Source: Brachypterus glaber
Taxonomy: Eukaryota; Arthropoda; Insecta; Coleoptera; Kateretidae
Direction: 5' to 3'
Assembly: GCA_958510825.1 (NCBI GenBank)
Contig: OY294047.1
Coordinates: 50,575,365 to 50,639,364, forward strand
DNA length: 64,000 bases
Below are positions 45,961-60,555 of the stretch, piece by piece. The notes beneath the pieces were generated by a model. It did no database searches, was not told the origin of the DNA, and saw only the letters and a list, made by a program, of their open reading frames with translations. How positions within the stretch are numbered: position 1 is the stretch's first letter; every line of letters starts with the position of its first letter. A program made the position numbers and the translations under genes.

Positions 45961-46295
45961 CTTTATTTTTGTTTTGTTTTTGATTTTAATGAACCTAGAG
46001 CTATAGGGGACAGTATTATTTTGTTGGCATTAGTATCTCATAAAGTAACTGATTTAAAAAGTCCTGAAACGTCGAGAAAAATCAAAATAAGCAACAAACA
46101 AAATGATGTCTGTCGGTCGGTCGGTCTGTATGTCTGTCTGTCTGTATCCACGATAGCTTAAGAACTCTTTGAGCTAGAGATTGAAATTTGGTATGCAGAT
46201 GTATTTTTATATTATTTTGGAGAAGTTCGCATTTGAGCAATATCGGTTGACGTGAAGGGGTTTTAAATTTTGTTTTTATATATAGTCGTAATTTT

Positions 46296-46830
46296 TTTAT
46301 TATTACCAATAGAAGAAAAATTTTAAAACCACATAGAACATCAAATAAGACTACACAAAAAAAGTTATTATAATTTTTTTCCTGCGCCCCCCCCCTCTCC
46401 CCACAAAATGTAAAAAATTATTTCCAACTTCTTATTATTCGCAATAGAAGAAAAAATTAAAAATCACATAAAAGATAAAATAAAATTACTTAAAAAATTA
46501 TTTATCTTTTTTTTTTTCAGCGCGTCCCCCGCATTTCCCCCAAAATGTAAAAATTGTTTCTAGATGTAACTTTCTTATTATTCACAGTAAAAGAAAATTT
46601 TGAAAACCACCTAAAAGGTAAAATAAAATTGCATAAAAAACGTTATTATCCCCAAAAGGTAATAAATTGTTTCTGGACATAACTTTTTTAGTATTCCCAA
46701 TAGAAAAAATCGAGGAAATATTTAAAAACCACCTAAAAGGTAAAATAAAATTACACAAAAAATGTTTTCCGTGACCCCCCTCCTCAAAATGTAATAAATT
46801 GTTTCTGGACATAACTTTTTTATGAGAAAG
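46296..46830. repeat. Tandem array of ~110-136-bp units
   Basis: Four to five imperfect units, each containing a CCAATAGAAGAAAA-like start, AAACCACCTAAAAGGTAAAA, a C-rich block and AAAATGTAATAAATTGTTTC, ending in TGGACATAACTTTTTTA. The units nearest the right are the most alike. Confidence 0.8.
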
Positions 46831-47069
46831 TATTTTTGCTCATTCGAGACGGCTGGTTTAGATGGCCCCACATTTTATTCTTCGTGACACCCCTGATTAT
46901 AATCAAAAGTGTGGAAATAAAAAATGAATCACAGAGGTATTCCATTAAAATTTTTTACTCGAAAAAAATTATATGCTTCTACGGCCGAAATCTGATTTAA
47001 AAATCTTCCGCCTCATCAATTTCTTCAGGCCGTACATTTTTCCAATCTTCGCGGGTCTAAGTCTAGAAG

Positions 47070-47495
47070 ATTACACAGGTTTACAAAAAAAAAGTCAGGA
47101 CTATTTGACCGGACCATGGTATTCCTAGGTATTTTGGCGCCCTGAATCAGATCCCGGGGTCAGTTTTGCCCCATCACGTCTGGAAAACGAGATTTCAAGG
47201 TCATTTGGAGGTCAAAATGGTGATTTTTTGGGAGCGGCCCCGGGAAAACATCTCAACGTTCAGAAAGTATTCAAGACCTACACAGTTACCCGTGAAGTTA
47301 ACAGGTCGCTTGAGATATTGTCCAGGGGCCGTTCCCAAAAAATCACCATTTTGACCTCAAATGACCTGAAATCTCGTTTTCCTGACGTGATGGGGGCAAA
47401 ACTGACCCCGGGATCTGATTCAGGGCGCCAAAATACCTAGGAATACCATGGTCCGGTCAAATAGTCCTGACTTTTTTTTTTGTAAACCTGTGTTA
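47070..47495. mobile_element. ~420-bp foldback with ~160-bp arms
   Basis: Ends CACAGGTTTACAAAAAAAAA and TTTTTTTTTGTAAACCTGTG. The arms pair nearly perfectly through CCGGACCATGGTATTCCTAG, TTTTGGCGCCCTGAATCAGA and GGTCAAAATGGTGATTTTTT. The GC-richer loop is about 60 bp. Two open frames inside mirror each other and are not genes. Confidence 0.92.
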
Positions 47496-47627
47496 TAGAC
47501 TGACCAGGTTTGAGCATAGAGTTCTTGTGAGTTTGAACCTAGCGGCGGACTTGCCCAGGCCGGTGGGCTTCAGTAGCGGCCCGGGCTCCACCAGATGTTT
47601 ACTACCCAGATAGCAGAGGTTTATAAT

Positions 47628-47895
47628 AATAATAATCCTTTATTCCAGCCCAGAGGGCCATATACAAAACATACAAAATATCTACAAGAAAATTAATAAT
47701 TAGCCAATATACAAAAGTTCGGTCCCCCCATTAAAACTCTACTCCAGGTTTGCCATAGATTGGAACGCCATAGAATGTCATTGGAAGATTTATACAGCCG
47801 ATCGCGGAACCCAAAAGCCCGAAATCTACGAATAGCTAGGAAGTCATTAACACAAGCCGTAGCAAACATTTCACTAGCACTAGAAAATCTCGGTA
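47628..47895 (-). mobile_element. LINE 3'-end fragment, copy with internal deletion
   Basis: Corresponds to 57196-57525 (same (AAT)n tail, CCTTTATTCCAGCCCAGAGG, GATTTATACAGCCGATCGCG) but lacks about 30-35 bp around 47780. Read on the minus strand it encodes the end of a reverse-transcriptase polyprotein. Confidence 0.75.
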
Positions 47896-48217
47896 TGTTA
47901 TTTTTTTACAATTTCTTAAACATATATTCTAAAGAATAATACCTTCCAAGATCTGATACGTTTTTTTTTATACGTATCAGATCTTGCTAAGAGTATATTT
48001 TGGAAGGTGAAGCATTTTATATCTTCACGGCTTGTTTTTTTTGGAATTCTACAAAAGGCAGACCTTAATTTACCTACCTGCTTGGCGGTTAGGCCCGGAG
48101 ATCTCGCTAGACCCTCTGACCATGACTAGATTTTTTTTTCTTTTTTTTATGCAGGGTCGAATTAGGCATTTACCCTTTTAAATGGAAATAAATATTTTCA
48201 CGAGGGGTAAAGGTCTA

Positions 48218-48345
48218 TCCACAAACTTGCATAAGAACATAAAACATAAGAATGCGATGCCGAGATTGGCTTGATGTGCCGCCATGTAGCCAATTACGGC
48301 ATCGCATTGTTATGTTTTATGTTCTTATGCAAGCTTCTGGATTAA
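48218..48345. mobile_element. Foldback MITE family G, copy
   Basis: TCTATCCACAAACTTGCATA..AGAATGCGATGCCGAGATTG pairs with CAATTACGGCATCGCATTGT..TATGCAAGCTTCTGGAT. Loop TGATGTGCCGCCATGTAG. Other copies at 62345-62495 and, partial, 29020-29115. Confidence 0.85.
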
Positions 48346-48654
48346 AGGCCTTAAACCGCTGAAAAAAATTGAAATTCGAAAAAGTTGGGTTAAAAATATA
48401 AAAGTTGTACTGAAAACTTTTTTTTTCAACTTTTTCGTCGAGGGAATAAAATTGGATCTTGAAATTCGAAAAAGTTGTAAATTTTTGGTTAAAAATAATA
48501 AAGTTGCAAGTTTAGCAGTAGTGGGAACGTTTTTTTTTAATATCGACTTTTTTGTCGAGGGATAAAAGTTGTAATTTTAGACTAAAAAAAGCTGTGATTT
48601 TCAACCTTCTCCCCCCTCACTAAATCTTCTTCGCATGTTCAAATAGATCCCACC

Positions 48655-48905
48655 TTCATAGCAGCTTCAGGAGCGCCTATGTGCAGCTCTTTATGCAGAG
48701 TTTTGATAAACTGCGCATGCCCACGCGCATGCGCTGACCCTTTTTTCAATATGTTATTTTTTACAAAAAAAAAACACCAAACAGGCGCCAAACCAACGTT
48801 AACGTAAACCAAGGCCCCCTCATTAAAAAAAAGACCAAACAAGAAAAAACCAAAACAAACTCCTGCACAGAGAGCTGCAGTTAGGCGCTTGTGCAGCTTC
48901 TCTTA
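48655..48905. mobile_element. ~245-bp MITE with ~43-bp TIRs
   Basis: GCAGCTTCAGGAGCGCCTAT..GCAGCTCTTTATGCAGAGTT is mirrored by AACTCCTGCACAGAGAGCTG..TTAGGCGCTTGTGCAGCTTC. The interior has GCGCATGCGC motifs and A runs. Confidence 0.75.
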
Positions 48906-49291
48906 GATAAAATTTTACTTTTCCTTAGTCCGAACCTGGCACTCCATATAAACTTGACACCCTTCGTAAGTGGGCGAAACACTTGATCCGAGTAACTGGA
49001 AAAAAGGGCGCTAAACATATGTAAGGGGCGTGACTCATGCATATTCAACAGGAAATCAAAAAATTACCATTGATTTGTATGAGTTAATGTCATGTGAAAA
49101 ATTCCACATTATTCGATCAAAGAGTAAAAGTAAATTTAAAAAGATGCAAAGAAAGAATAGCGAAAAATAATAATAAAAATTGTAAAAAATAAATTCCCGA
49201 AAAAAACAAAAAAATATCAAAAATACCTATTTTAACTCAAAACAACACTAGTTTTTACTAAAAACAATCCCAGAAATTTTTGGGGGTCATG

Positions 49292-49994
49292 ATTACATCG
49301 GCACTTAGTGCTACTAAAAGTGCCGATGTATTGAAATCTTCGCCGAAAAGTCAAAATCTTTGACCACGTTTTTTTTCACATTTCTCAACGTTTTAGACCA
49401 TTCTGAGTCGAAATCAGTACAAAAAAAAAATTGCGTCCGTCTGTCTGTCTGTCTGTCGGTGTAAACTCTAACTCCATTTCTACATGAGATATCGACTTGC
49501 GGTTTTTTGCATATTGTTTCTTATCGTATTCCGAAGAGCTGATTAGATTTTGGGGTTAAACGATTGGGGGTAAGGGAATAAAAGTACGGTAAAACTCCTA
49601 TTTTTAGCGTTTTTTGTTTATAATTAAGGCAATATTATTGTATTTGGTTAATTTAGCACTTATATAAAAGATAATTTTAAATTGGTCAAAAAATGTTATA
49701 AACAATGTTTTCCTAAAACGCATTGTTTTCGAGATATTGGCGTTTAAAGCAGTAAAAGGTTTTTTAGCATATCTCACATATTTATAACCCGATTTCAAAA
49801 AATTATATTTTAAATAAAAGCTCTTTTTAAGCCCTATAAAAAATGTTATATACAGTTTTTTGCTAGGATATGATGTTTTAAAGATACATAATTTAAAATT
49901 AAACAAAACAACTAGTTTGAAATTTGCAAACTAGATGGCTCTAGTGTACAATAGTGCCGATGTTTTGACAGGGTGCTTGCAACGTTTCATCTAG
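49292..49994 (+). mobile_element. Hairpin-start repeat family A, copy 4
   Basis: Full-length copy, ATTACATCGGCAC to CATCTAG, very similar to that at 1433-2130. Confidence 0.8.
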
Positions 49995-50547
49995 TTTAAT
50001 TTTGAAATTATTATTGATGTACCTATCAAATTTAAAAAATGTTAAATAACACCTTTATCCACTTGCCGCTTCAATTGGTCAATCAATAGAAAAATTATAA
50101 TCTAGAAAAAATAGCTTTTGGAAAAATTAAAAATCGTTTTAATTTTAAAATTTTATATACAAATACTTTCTTGTACTAATCAAACAAAATAATTTTCACT
50201 TAATAAATTTCAAGACTAGATTTTATATAACAAAACAGAATAAAAAATAGAAAAAATGGCAAAGTATTATACATTTTTTTGGATAAAATTAACTAAGAAA
50301 CGTACAAAATTTAATAATACACTTAATATGAATAATAATTATAATCATTATATAATTTAAGCCTTAACCATCAATAGGTATATCGACGGGTTTGTCCGCA
50401 AAGTGGAGACTACAATTTCGACAAAAATGGAGTTAGCTACTTTGCGCAAGAAGCCGTTGATATACCCTATAAGCAGTGCTAGATTTTCCATTAGACAAGA
50501 CTACAGCGTCACATTTTTAGTTGACGACCTTTTTTGGTCTTTAAGTA

Positions 50548-51540
50548 TGAATAAACTCAGACAGCACATAATAAATATTAGATATCCAGGGGATATACTT
50601 TCTGGATATAGAGTATATCCAGTGGATAGCCTGGATTGTCATTAGATGTCTCATGGATATCCAAATGTCCTCCTATATCCAGGTCCTGGCAGGATATCCA
50701 CGAGATATCCAGTGGACATCTATTTTTTTAACCTCCCTAAAGTATATCCACTGGCTATCCATGATGGATCTCTAATGGATATCTAGTGGATATACTTTGG
50801 AGAGGTTAAAAAAGTCCACTGGATATCTCGTGGATATCCTGCCAGGATATGGATATAGGCGGACATTTGGATGTCCATGGGATATCTAATGACAATCCAG
50901 GCTATCCACTGGATATACCCTAAGGGCGGCGGTGGCTCAGTCGTGAACGCCTCCATCTAGTATTCGAGGGGCCGGGGTTCAATCCTCGGTTGTGGAACAA
51001 CTTTTTCACAGAAATAAAATACCGTCGTTTCCCCACCACGTTGGCTTGTGCTGCCGAAGATCTAAACACACAGTACAGAAAAAGGTTTGCAGTGGATAAT
51101 GCCGCATTAGCACTCGGACCTGTGATACTACCCGGGCGAACCGAAAGGGAGCAGCAAGGTAGCTGTCAGGTCTGTTGGCCGAGCTCACTTTAGGGACTTT
51201 CAAGCAACCAGGATCTGTACTAAGGCTGCAAGCGAAAATGATCCTTAAGCAGTTTGGCGCCGGTCCAAGTGCACTGGCAGCCAATAAACTTAAGGATCAA
51301 AGACGCTCACTTAGCCAAAAAAGCCGACAAAACGAGGTTCGGATTCCTCGCTAAACTGTAGGTCCCGGGGTACAACAACAAAAATGCTCGTTAGAGTAGA
51401 AAAACTAGTAACACAGGGGTAGGCAAAAAGGACCAATATGGTCTAGTTGCCAGGCTTGACCTCCCCACTACTACTACTACTACCCTATATACAGAAAGTA
51501 TATCCCCTGGATATCTCATAGTTTTCATGTGCTGTCTGGG
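50548..51540. mobile_element. GATATCC-rich foldback interrupted by a SINE
   Basis: Outer ends CAGACAGCACATAATAAATA and, inverted, ..TTTTCATGTGCTGTCTG flank the element. Inside, dozens of GGATATCC-type motifs in both orientations form two long arms around about 50735 (for example AGATATCCAGTGGAC with GTCCACTGGATATCT). The right end is displaced by a SINE inserted at 50935-51475. Confidence 0.85.
50932..51482 (+). mobile_element. tRNA-derived SINE (family S3) nested in foldback
   Basis: The head GGGCGGCGGTGGCTCAGTCG has an A-box-like TGGCTCAGTCGTGAACGCC and a B box GGTTCAATCCTC. The body continues to an (ACT)n tail ending near 51483. The sequence TACCCTA occurs directly at both borders, consistent with a target-site duplication that interrupts the surrounding foldback. 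At about 540 bp it is long for a SINE. Confidence 0.75.
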
Positions 51541-51626
51541 AAGTTTGCTTATCATTGCGGAGGATGACCTTTTTCCTTTTTTTTTGTCCTCAATTCATTG
51601 TTTTTGTTGTGTGGCGGTATGTCTAT

Positions 51627-52466
51627 CAGGGCCGTGCACACGGGGGGTTTTGGGGGTTCAACCCCCCCCCCCCCCAGGAGGGTTTTAAACTACAATGTTT
51701 AAAATTTTCTGAACTTCATGATTAGGAAAAAATTGAATCAAGAAAAAATTTATTTGACTGTAATCTTATAATTATATAATATATATTATTTATATCTATT
51801 TTTTGATAGTTTTCTTTGTACAGGGTTCCTACAGATCAGGAAAAACAGTGAAAACAGGAAAAATAAAAATTTTGGGCTGCAACGCTAGACCTTTCTTACG
51901 TTTTGAAATTTGAATTATAAAACTGTTTTAAAATAAAAGTTTGTAATAAATTGCCTGTGGCACTAGGGCTTTCTTACATATTTTTTTTTGTCTAAGATTG
52001 GAGAAGCGTAAAATTTGTAAAAACTTTCGCCTGTGGCACTGGGCTTTCCTTCGTTTTTTATCTAAGATTTTAGAATTTAAGCGTGAATTCGGAAAAAATT
52101 CGCCTGCGGCGCTGTAGCTTTCTTACGTATTTTGTGAAATTTAGAATAGTAAAACTATTTAAAAATTAAAGATTTCAAAAAAAATTTCCTGTGGCACTAG
52201 GGCTTTCTTACGTTTTTCTCTATTTAGGATAGTAGAACTTCTGCGTGAAATTAGAAAAAGTATCGCCTGCGGCGCTAAAGTTTCCTGCATTTTTGTAAAC
52301 TTTTAGATGTAATTAATTTAAATTTAAAAGACTAATTTAAAATTAAAATATACCATTAAATTTGTAAAAAATGTCGCCTGCGGCGCTAGAATTTGCTTAC
52401 GTTCTTTTATTTAAGATTGTAGTATTTGATAAAAACCCCCACGATCAAATCCTGCGCACGGCCCTG
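51627..52466. mobile_element. hAT-type non-autonomous element, TSD ATGTCTAT
   Basis: TIRs CAGGGCCGTGCACACGGGGG and ..CCTGCGCACGGCCCTG, flanked by perfect ATGTCTAT on both sides (51619-51626, 52467-52474). The interior contains at least six tandem-like blocks of CGCCTGCGGCGCTA..TTTCTTACGTTTTT spaced about 75-115 bp. No transposase. Confidence 0.93.
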
Positions 52467-52884
52467 ATGTCTATTGCCCAGGGCGAAAAATTCAATAAAT
52501 CTGGCCCTGCTTATATTGTATAGGTAGGTATGTAACTTACTTTGACAGGTGCATTAGGCAAGCTACATATTTAGCCTACCTATCCAGTGCTTTATAGAAC
52601 AGCCCTATTCTATAGGCTCTACCCCTGATAGCACAAATGTTCTAAAAACATTCTTATATATTTATAGTCTTTCCTTCTTAGAATGTTCTAAGAATAGTTT
52701 GAAAACAAAGCGTGCATAGGGAACCCTATAATAGGATATGAGTAATATTTTGAGAGAATGACTTACACTTAAAGCGAGATTATACGTAATCAAAAATATA
52801 AATGAAGCATCTATATTTGTTGAATAACATGTTAATATATATCTAGGTAAAAAATTGGAAAAAATCTATTGAAAGGTGCATGGA

Positions 52885-53010
52885 AAGAGCATAATGTCGT
52901 GCACAAATTACGTAAGATTTTAGGGGGGGGGGTCAAAAATTTAACGATGTCTTACAAGGGGGATTCCTTATCCTTAAAAAAGCTTTACGTAATTTGTGCA
53001 CGGCTCTTAA
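52885..53010. mobile_element. Short MITE with GTGCACAAATTACGTAA ends
   Basis: AGAGCATAATGTCGTGCACA..AATTACGTAAG at the left and CTTTACGTAATTTGTGCACG..GCTCTTAAG at the right, with a G-rich centre (GGGGGGGGGTCA). Structurally similar to 28320-28477. Confidence 0.8.
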
Positions 53011-53084
53011 GTAATTAAAGTGCGCGGAAAAAGTGACCTAAATCGCTTATGGAAATTTAATTTAAAAATCTATATACAGAGCGA

Positions 53085-53287
53085 TTATGAAGTGTCGAAC
53101 AGTTTGAAAATAAAATACTCTTCGTTTGAAGCGATGCCTCTGTTAGAGTTGTGCGCGACAAGCCCATGTAATTGCTATGTACAACAGCTCGGTGGCCAGT
53201 AAAACGCACACAGCTTTCTTGCATTTTACTCATCGCTAATACCAGTTTTGCATTAAAAAGTGTTCGGCACTTTATAATCGCACGGTA
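53085..53287. mobile_element. ~200-bp MITE with TA-flanked TIRs
   Basis: CAGAGCGATTATGAAGTGTC at the left and AGTGTTCGGCACTTTATAATCGCACGG (in two pieces) at the right are inverted, with TA on each outer side. Interior CAGCTCGGTGGCCAG. No coding. Confidence 0.75.
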
Positions 53288-53444
53288 TTTGTTGTAATCG
53301 TAATTAGGAGTTATCAGCTTATACACTTAAAAATGACTTTTTTGATGGCAAACATAATTTGGTGATTGCAAACTAATGAGTTTTTAACTAAGAAAACCTT
53401 AGAATTGAAGCAATAAAATGAAAGGTGGTTAAATTCTTAGTTAC

Positions 53445-53537
53445 CCTGTTGAAAATGACGGGTTTGCACGAGTTTGCACAAATCCACTCAAGTCCGGTTT
53501 GTACACCATTTATACCCTCGCGTGATTTTCAATAGGG
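53445..53537. mobile_element. Small foldback family I, copy 1
   Basis: TACCCTGTTGAAAATGACGG and TGATTTTCAATAGGGTA form ends; the centre holds AAGTCCGGTTTGTACACCAT followed by TTATACCC. A related copy is at 55590-55712. Confidence 0.6.
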
Positions 53538-54524
53538 TAAAGTTACAGTTTTCTTAGACAAAATTTTTAACCAAGTTTTTAGCTTAAAAACTGGGCTATC
53601 AATAGTTTCTTATTAGCAGACCAAATCGTAAACAATAAAAGAGGTAGAGAAAAAGAGGCTTAAATATGTGAATTCATGAATATCATATAAAGAGTACAGA
53701 AGAAAAGGTCCTTTTATCACTGGAGTTATAAAGCGATCGTTTTTACTATGGTCTGTTTCATCAAGCAAGAGAGTAACTTAAAAATCGCACAGTGAATATT
53801 TTTAAAACAGATTCGAATATTGGATGTGCAAATATACTTCGTAGTTTATTTTATAATACATAACTATATTCTATACACAAACATATGTTTATGTTTTATG
53901 TTTATATTTGTTTTTAACCTCGTACTATTCTACTTAATTAAGCATCCCCTAAGGCTAGTAGTAGAGGGAACCACCGGCTTTAATTGACTTTAATATACTA
54001 TTCAAACCTGTTGTAAAAATATTTACTGTGCGTTTATTAATTTAGTCTCTTGCTTGATGAAATAGACATACTTGGTGAAGGTGCGTCAAAAATGACATAC
54101 AGAGACTATAATTTTGATTGTTTTGTTGCAAATTTGAAACAATCTTTAAGTAATTTTGACGATCGTTTTCTCCTTTTCTCTTTATGCCTTTTTTTCATGT
54201 GACTACCAAAAATTTTAATTTATTACAACTATATGTACTAGATTAAAACATTTTGCTAAAATAAAAATATTAAGTAAGCAAATAGGCTTTTTTTAAAATA
54301 ACATTTTTGCTTGCTTACATAATGTACCAAGTGTAATGTATATATACAAAGTAAACTTGAACAGCATCACTTGCTGTGTTTTGCTTCTGTGCTGTAAAAA
54401 CAACAGCGCAAAAGCAAGAAACAGTGAAAAACAATGAATGACACATTCATTTAGTATTTGTAAATGCTGTTTGTATTATACATAATGTATAGTACCAATT
54501 TTGGAATGAACTACATACTCTGTA
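53538..54524. other. Intergenic with SINE fragment
   Basis: AT-rich. Contains the truncated SINE family S1 copy at about 53905-54000 (CCTCGTACTATTCTACTTAA and AGTAGAGGGAACCACCGGCT, minus orientation). Otherwise nothing recognised. Confidence 0.6.
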
Positions 54525-54716
54525 CAGGGCCGGACAGAGCCAGCCCGGGCCCCGGGGAGCCTTTTTCCCGGGAACCCCATTTTTGCCAAAATAAAAGTTT
54601 TCGCCACTGAAAAAAGCTTTACGCCTGGCAGAAAATATTTGCCGGGCCCCTACTATCGACGCCGGGCTCCCCTCGAAGGCCCGAACCCCGGGGAATCTCC
54701 CCTGAATCCGGGCCTG
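54525..54716. mobile_element. hAT-type MITE, TSD ACTCTGTA
   Basis: A 192-bp element, CAGGGCCGGACAGAGCCAGC to GAATCCGGGCCTG, flanked by ACTCTGTA on both sides (54517-54524, 54717-54724). Locally very GC-rich. Confidence 0.92.
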
Positions 54717-54855
54717 ACTCTGTATAGCGCATATAAAAAATTAGAAGTGTCCCATCTCAGAGAGGCCATCTGCAAATTAAATTAAATTTATTATAGACAT
54801 TAAAGTTTCTTTTTTAATAAACTTGTGTTAATTGCAATATGGAAAAATGCATATT

Positions 54856-58068
<3,213 letters not shown>

Positions 58069-58658
58069 TTCACTCACTGTCCCTCAGACGAGCACTATCC
58101 GATTTTGTTGATGTTTTTGTTTTAGGTTAGAATACTTTGACAGGTTACTCACATCTGTCGGATAATTTTATTGATTTTCTTAGAAATTAATTGTTGATCC
58201 AGATAAAAAAGAATTTACTAGAGAGCAATGTATTGAAAAGCGATATATTTTTAAATCTAACGGTTCACAAATTCAGATCCATTTTATAAAAAAAATTGAA
58301 CTTACTAAATTTTGTTGCAATGGCAATTTCGTGCATAGACAGTTTGTGACAATGAGATTATTTCCATCTAATCAAATTGCCATTGTCAAAAATGTTTATT
58401 TGAACTACTGCAATGAGTATTTGTTACAATAAGATAATTTTCATTGAATCAAATTTTCATTGTGAGAAATGTTTATTTGAACTACTGCACGTGTTCCGAA
58501 ATGTGATTTTCGAGGACCCGAACAAACCTTTTAGTCCGAAGAAATTTTGATCAAATGGGAAAGTTGACAAAATAACATAACCTCAATCTTTCAATATATT
58601 TTATTCACGCACGTGGATTTCTAGTTTTGTACGTTTTTTATGTTTATCGTGTGTAAAA
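58069..58658. promoter_or_regulatory. Divergent Atg5/pit promoter region
   Basis: 590 bp separate the two start codons, transcribed away from each other. It contains a 76-bp-period tandem duplication (about 58351-58488) ending in AATGTTTATTTGAACTACTG each time, a CACGTG E-box (58486-58491) and a mixed AT-rich background. No TATA box is assigned for either gene. Confidence 0.55.
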
Positions 58659-60145
58659 ATGTCTATTCAGGATAAAGTGCTTATGAGAAAAATTAGAAAT
58701 CGCGAAAAAAACAAATTAAAACTGACGCAACAAAAAGAAGATGAGAAAAAGAAGAAAGGTAATATTTGTTTTGAATCTTCTGATGCCCTTTAGGCCTCAT
58801 ATTTTAGATATCTTATCATTATTATTGCAAAAATACACATCTTAAATTAATTTGTGTATTATTATTGTACAGCATTGATCAGAAATATTAGCAGTAACAG
58901 TTACTGAGTAACTAATACATTCCACAGTATAATATGTCTACTCCATAAAATCTCCACTCTATATTTTCGTTCTAAAAGAGCCAATGTCACTTAACGTATT
59001 TTAAGTTATACTGCCGAACGAACTAATTTTTGTCAGATCTATATAACCTAAATAAGCCAATGTCAGTGCTTGTGAGATAAATGTAGACTTTAAGCGACAA
59101 AGGCAGATGTGTTTTTACCATAAACATTTCTGTTAAACTGATAAGGTAGCAAATGTTTGACTTAGTGCATCCGTTCAAAATTTTTGACATTGGCCCTTTT
59201 AGAATCAAGCTACAGATATAATTTAATAATTTTTTTGATGGGGGATATGTTACTGAGTAAAGATATGGACTGGTTATGAGATTGTTATATTTTTATTTTA
59301 GTGATTATTGAAACCGAAGAAGAAAAGCCATTGAAATTAGTATCACAAGAAAAAGGAAAAAAGAGACCCCAAAATGAAGATAATGAAGGACCAAATAAAA
59401 GTAAATATATTTTTTTAAATGTTCACTGTCCACAATGCAAAATGAAAATAAACCATGCCATGCCCCACATAAGAAAGGTTTATGATCCATATAAGGTTAA
59501 TGCACCATACATGGGTCAAAGTATGTCATAAAATCTCAAGCCATGATCCATTTCTGAGTAGTTATAGCTTATAAGAAAGTAATCATGTTTTTTTACCCAA
59601 AACTTTTTTTTATTCTTTGCAATCAAAAGGTTATATGCTTTTTTGGGGAAAACTGGTTTTTATCAACATTTAAAAGCCTAGAGTCTTTGGACTTTCTTTG
59701 ACATAGAAAAAGAATGTTTAGGTGAAGCTAATATGGCTAGTCACATCACGTTGCTAACATTGATATGCCCAGGATTCAGTTTAATTTATTCATTTTTTCA
59801 TTTTTATGTAATGTGGACAGTGTTTTTAATAAAATTAAATTTTTTTAATTATTTTAAAACATGGAAGAAGCATCATACACATGAGATCAGTCCCATTTTT
59901 TTATGTCATTTTCTGGCCAATTATTCAAAAGAAAAAAGCCAATAAATAGAAATAGAATGAATTTATTAAAGACAATTTTTTTATTATTTAAATTTTAGAA
60001 AAGAAAAAGAAGGGCAAGAAGAAAAAGGATCTAGATTTAGAAACAAAAGATGAGGAAGAGGAGGTTCCAGAAGATAGTGATAACAAGGGGGAGGAGGAGG
60101 AAGGTAGTGACATTGAAGCTGATAGTAATGAACTCACAGAAAAAT
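58659..60145 (+). CDS. pit: Probable pitchoune (DDX18/Has1-type DEAD-box helicase), first three exons
   Basis: Exons 58659-58758, 59302-59400 and 59999-60145, with GT/AG borders and consistent phase, encode about 115 residues. The start MSIQDKVLMRKIRNREKNK closely resembles my recollection of the Drosophila Pitchoune N terminus. It is followed by a Lys-rich stretch and acidic runs (DEEEEVPEDSD, GEEEEGSDIEAD), the usual low-complexity N-terminal extension of Has1/DDX18 nucleolar helicases. The helicase core (Q motif, Walker A, DEAD) is not in the window; after the donor at 60146 the intron continues at least 3.8 kb. The assignment therefore rests on a non-catalytic segment. Role, if right: pre-60S ribosome biogenesis. 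Confidence 0.75.
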
Positions 60146-60220
60146 GTAAGTATACATAAATAATGAAAACTATATTTGCTTGTACTTACCTAATTATAGT
60201 AAAAAAAAAACTACAAAAAA

Positions 60221-60555
60221 TAGTTATTTATGGTACTAGTGGGTAAAGTAAGATATTGCCCATGAGAAAATTAATTGGCATCAGCCAAGCAGGTTAATTT
60301 TCGAGAGGGCAATATCGGTTTACTCATGAGTGCCATACAAGGTTTTATCCAATAAATAGCTTAGAAATTCATATTTTTATTAAAAATTTTAATGACATTT
60401 ACAAGAAAATAATTTGACAAGTGACAGTTGAGTGGGTAAAATAAATAATTATCCACTCAATAAAGTAAAAGCCACGCAGGGGTTATTATTAGGTTTATCT
60501 ATTTAAAATTTAGCTGGTAATTGTCTCATTATCTGTATGTATTGAATAAAACATA
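60221..60555 (-). mobile_element. Repeat family E, copy 2 (pit intron)
   Basis: Inverted copy of 9737-10085, starting about 75 bp after the pit exon 3 donor. Same internal hairpin pairs. Confidence 0.85.

Noticed and set aside
47166..47440. Two plus-strand ORFs of 62 and 70 codons
   Set aside because: Arise from the complementary arms of the foldback at 47070-47495.
51006..51284. 92-codon minus ORF and 67-codon plus ORF
   Set aside because: Lie within the SINE S3 body.
59401..59531. Continuation of the pit exon 2 frame (HCPQCKMKINHAMPHIRK)
   Set aside because: Reads through a GTAAAT donor whose phase matches exon 3; taken as intron, although retention cannot be excluded without RNA data.
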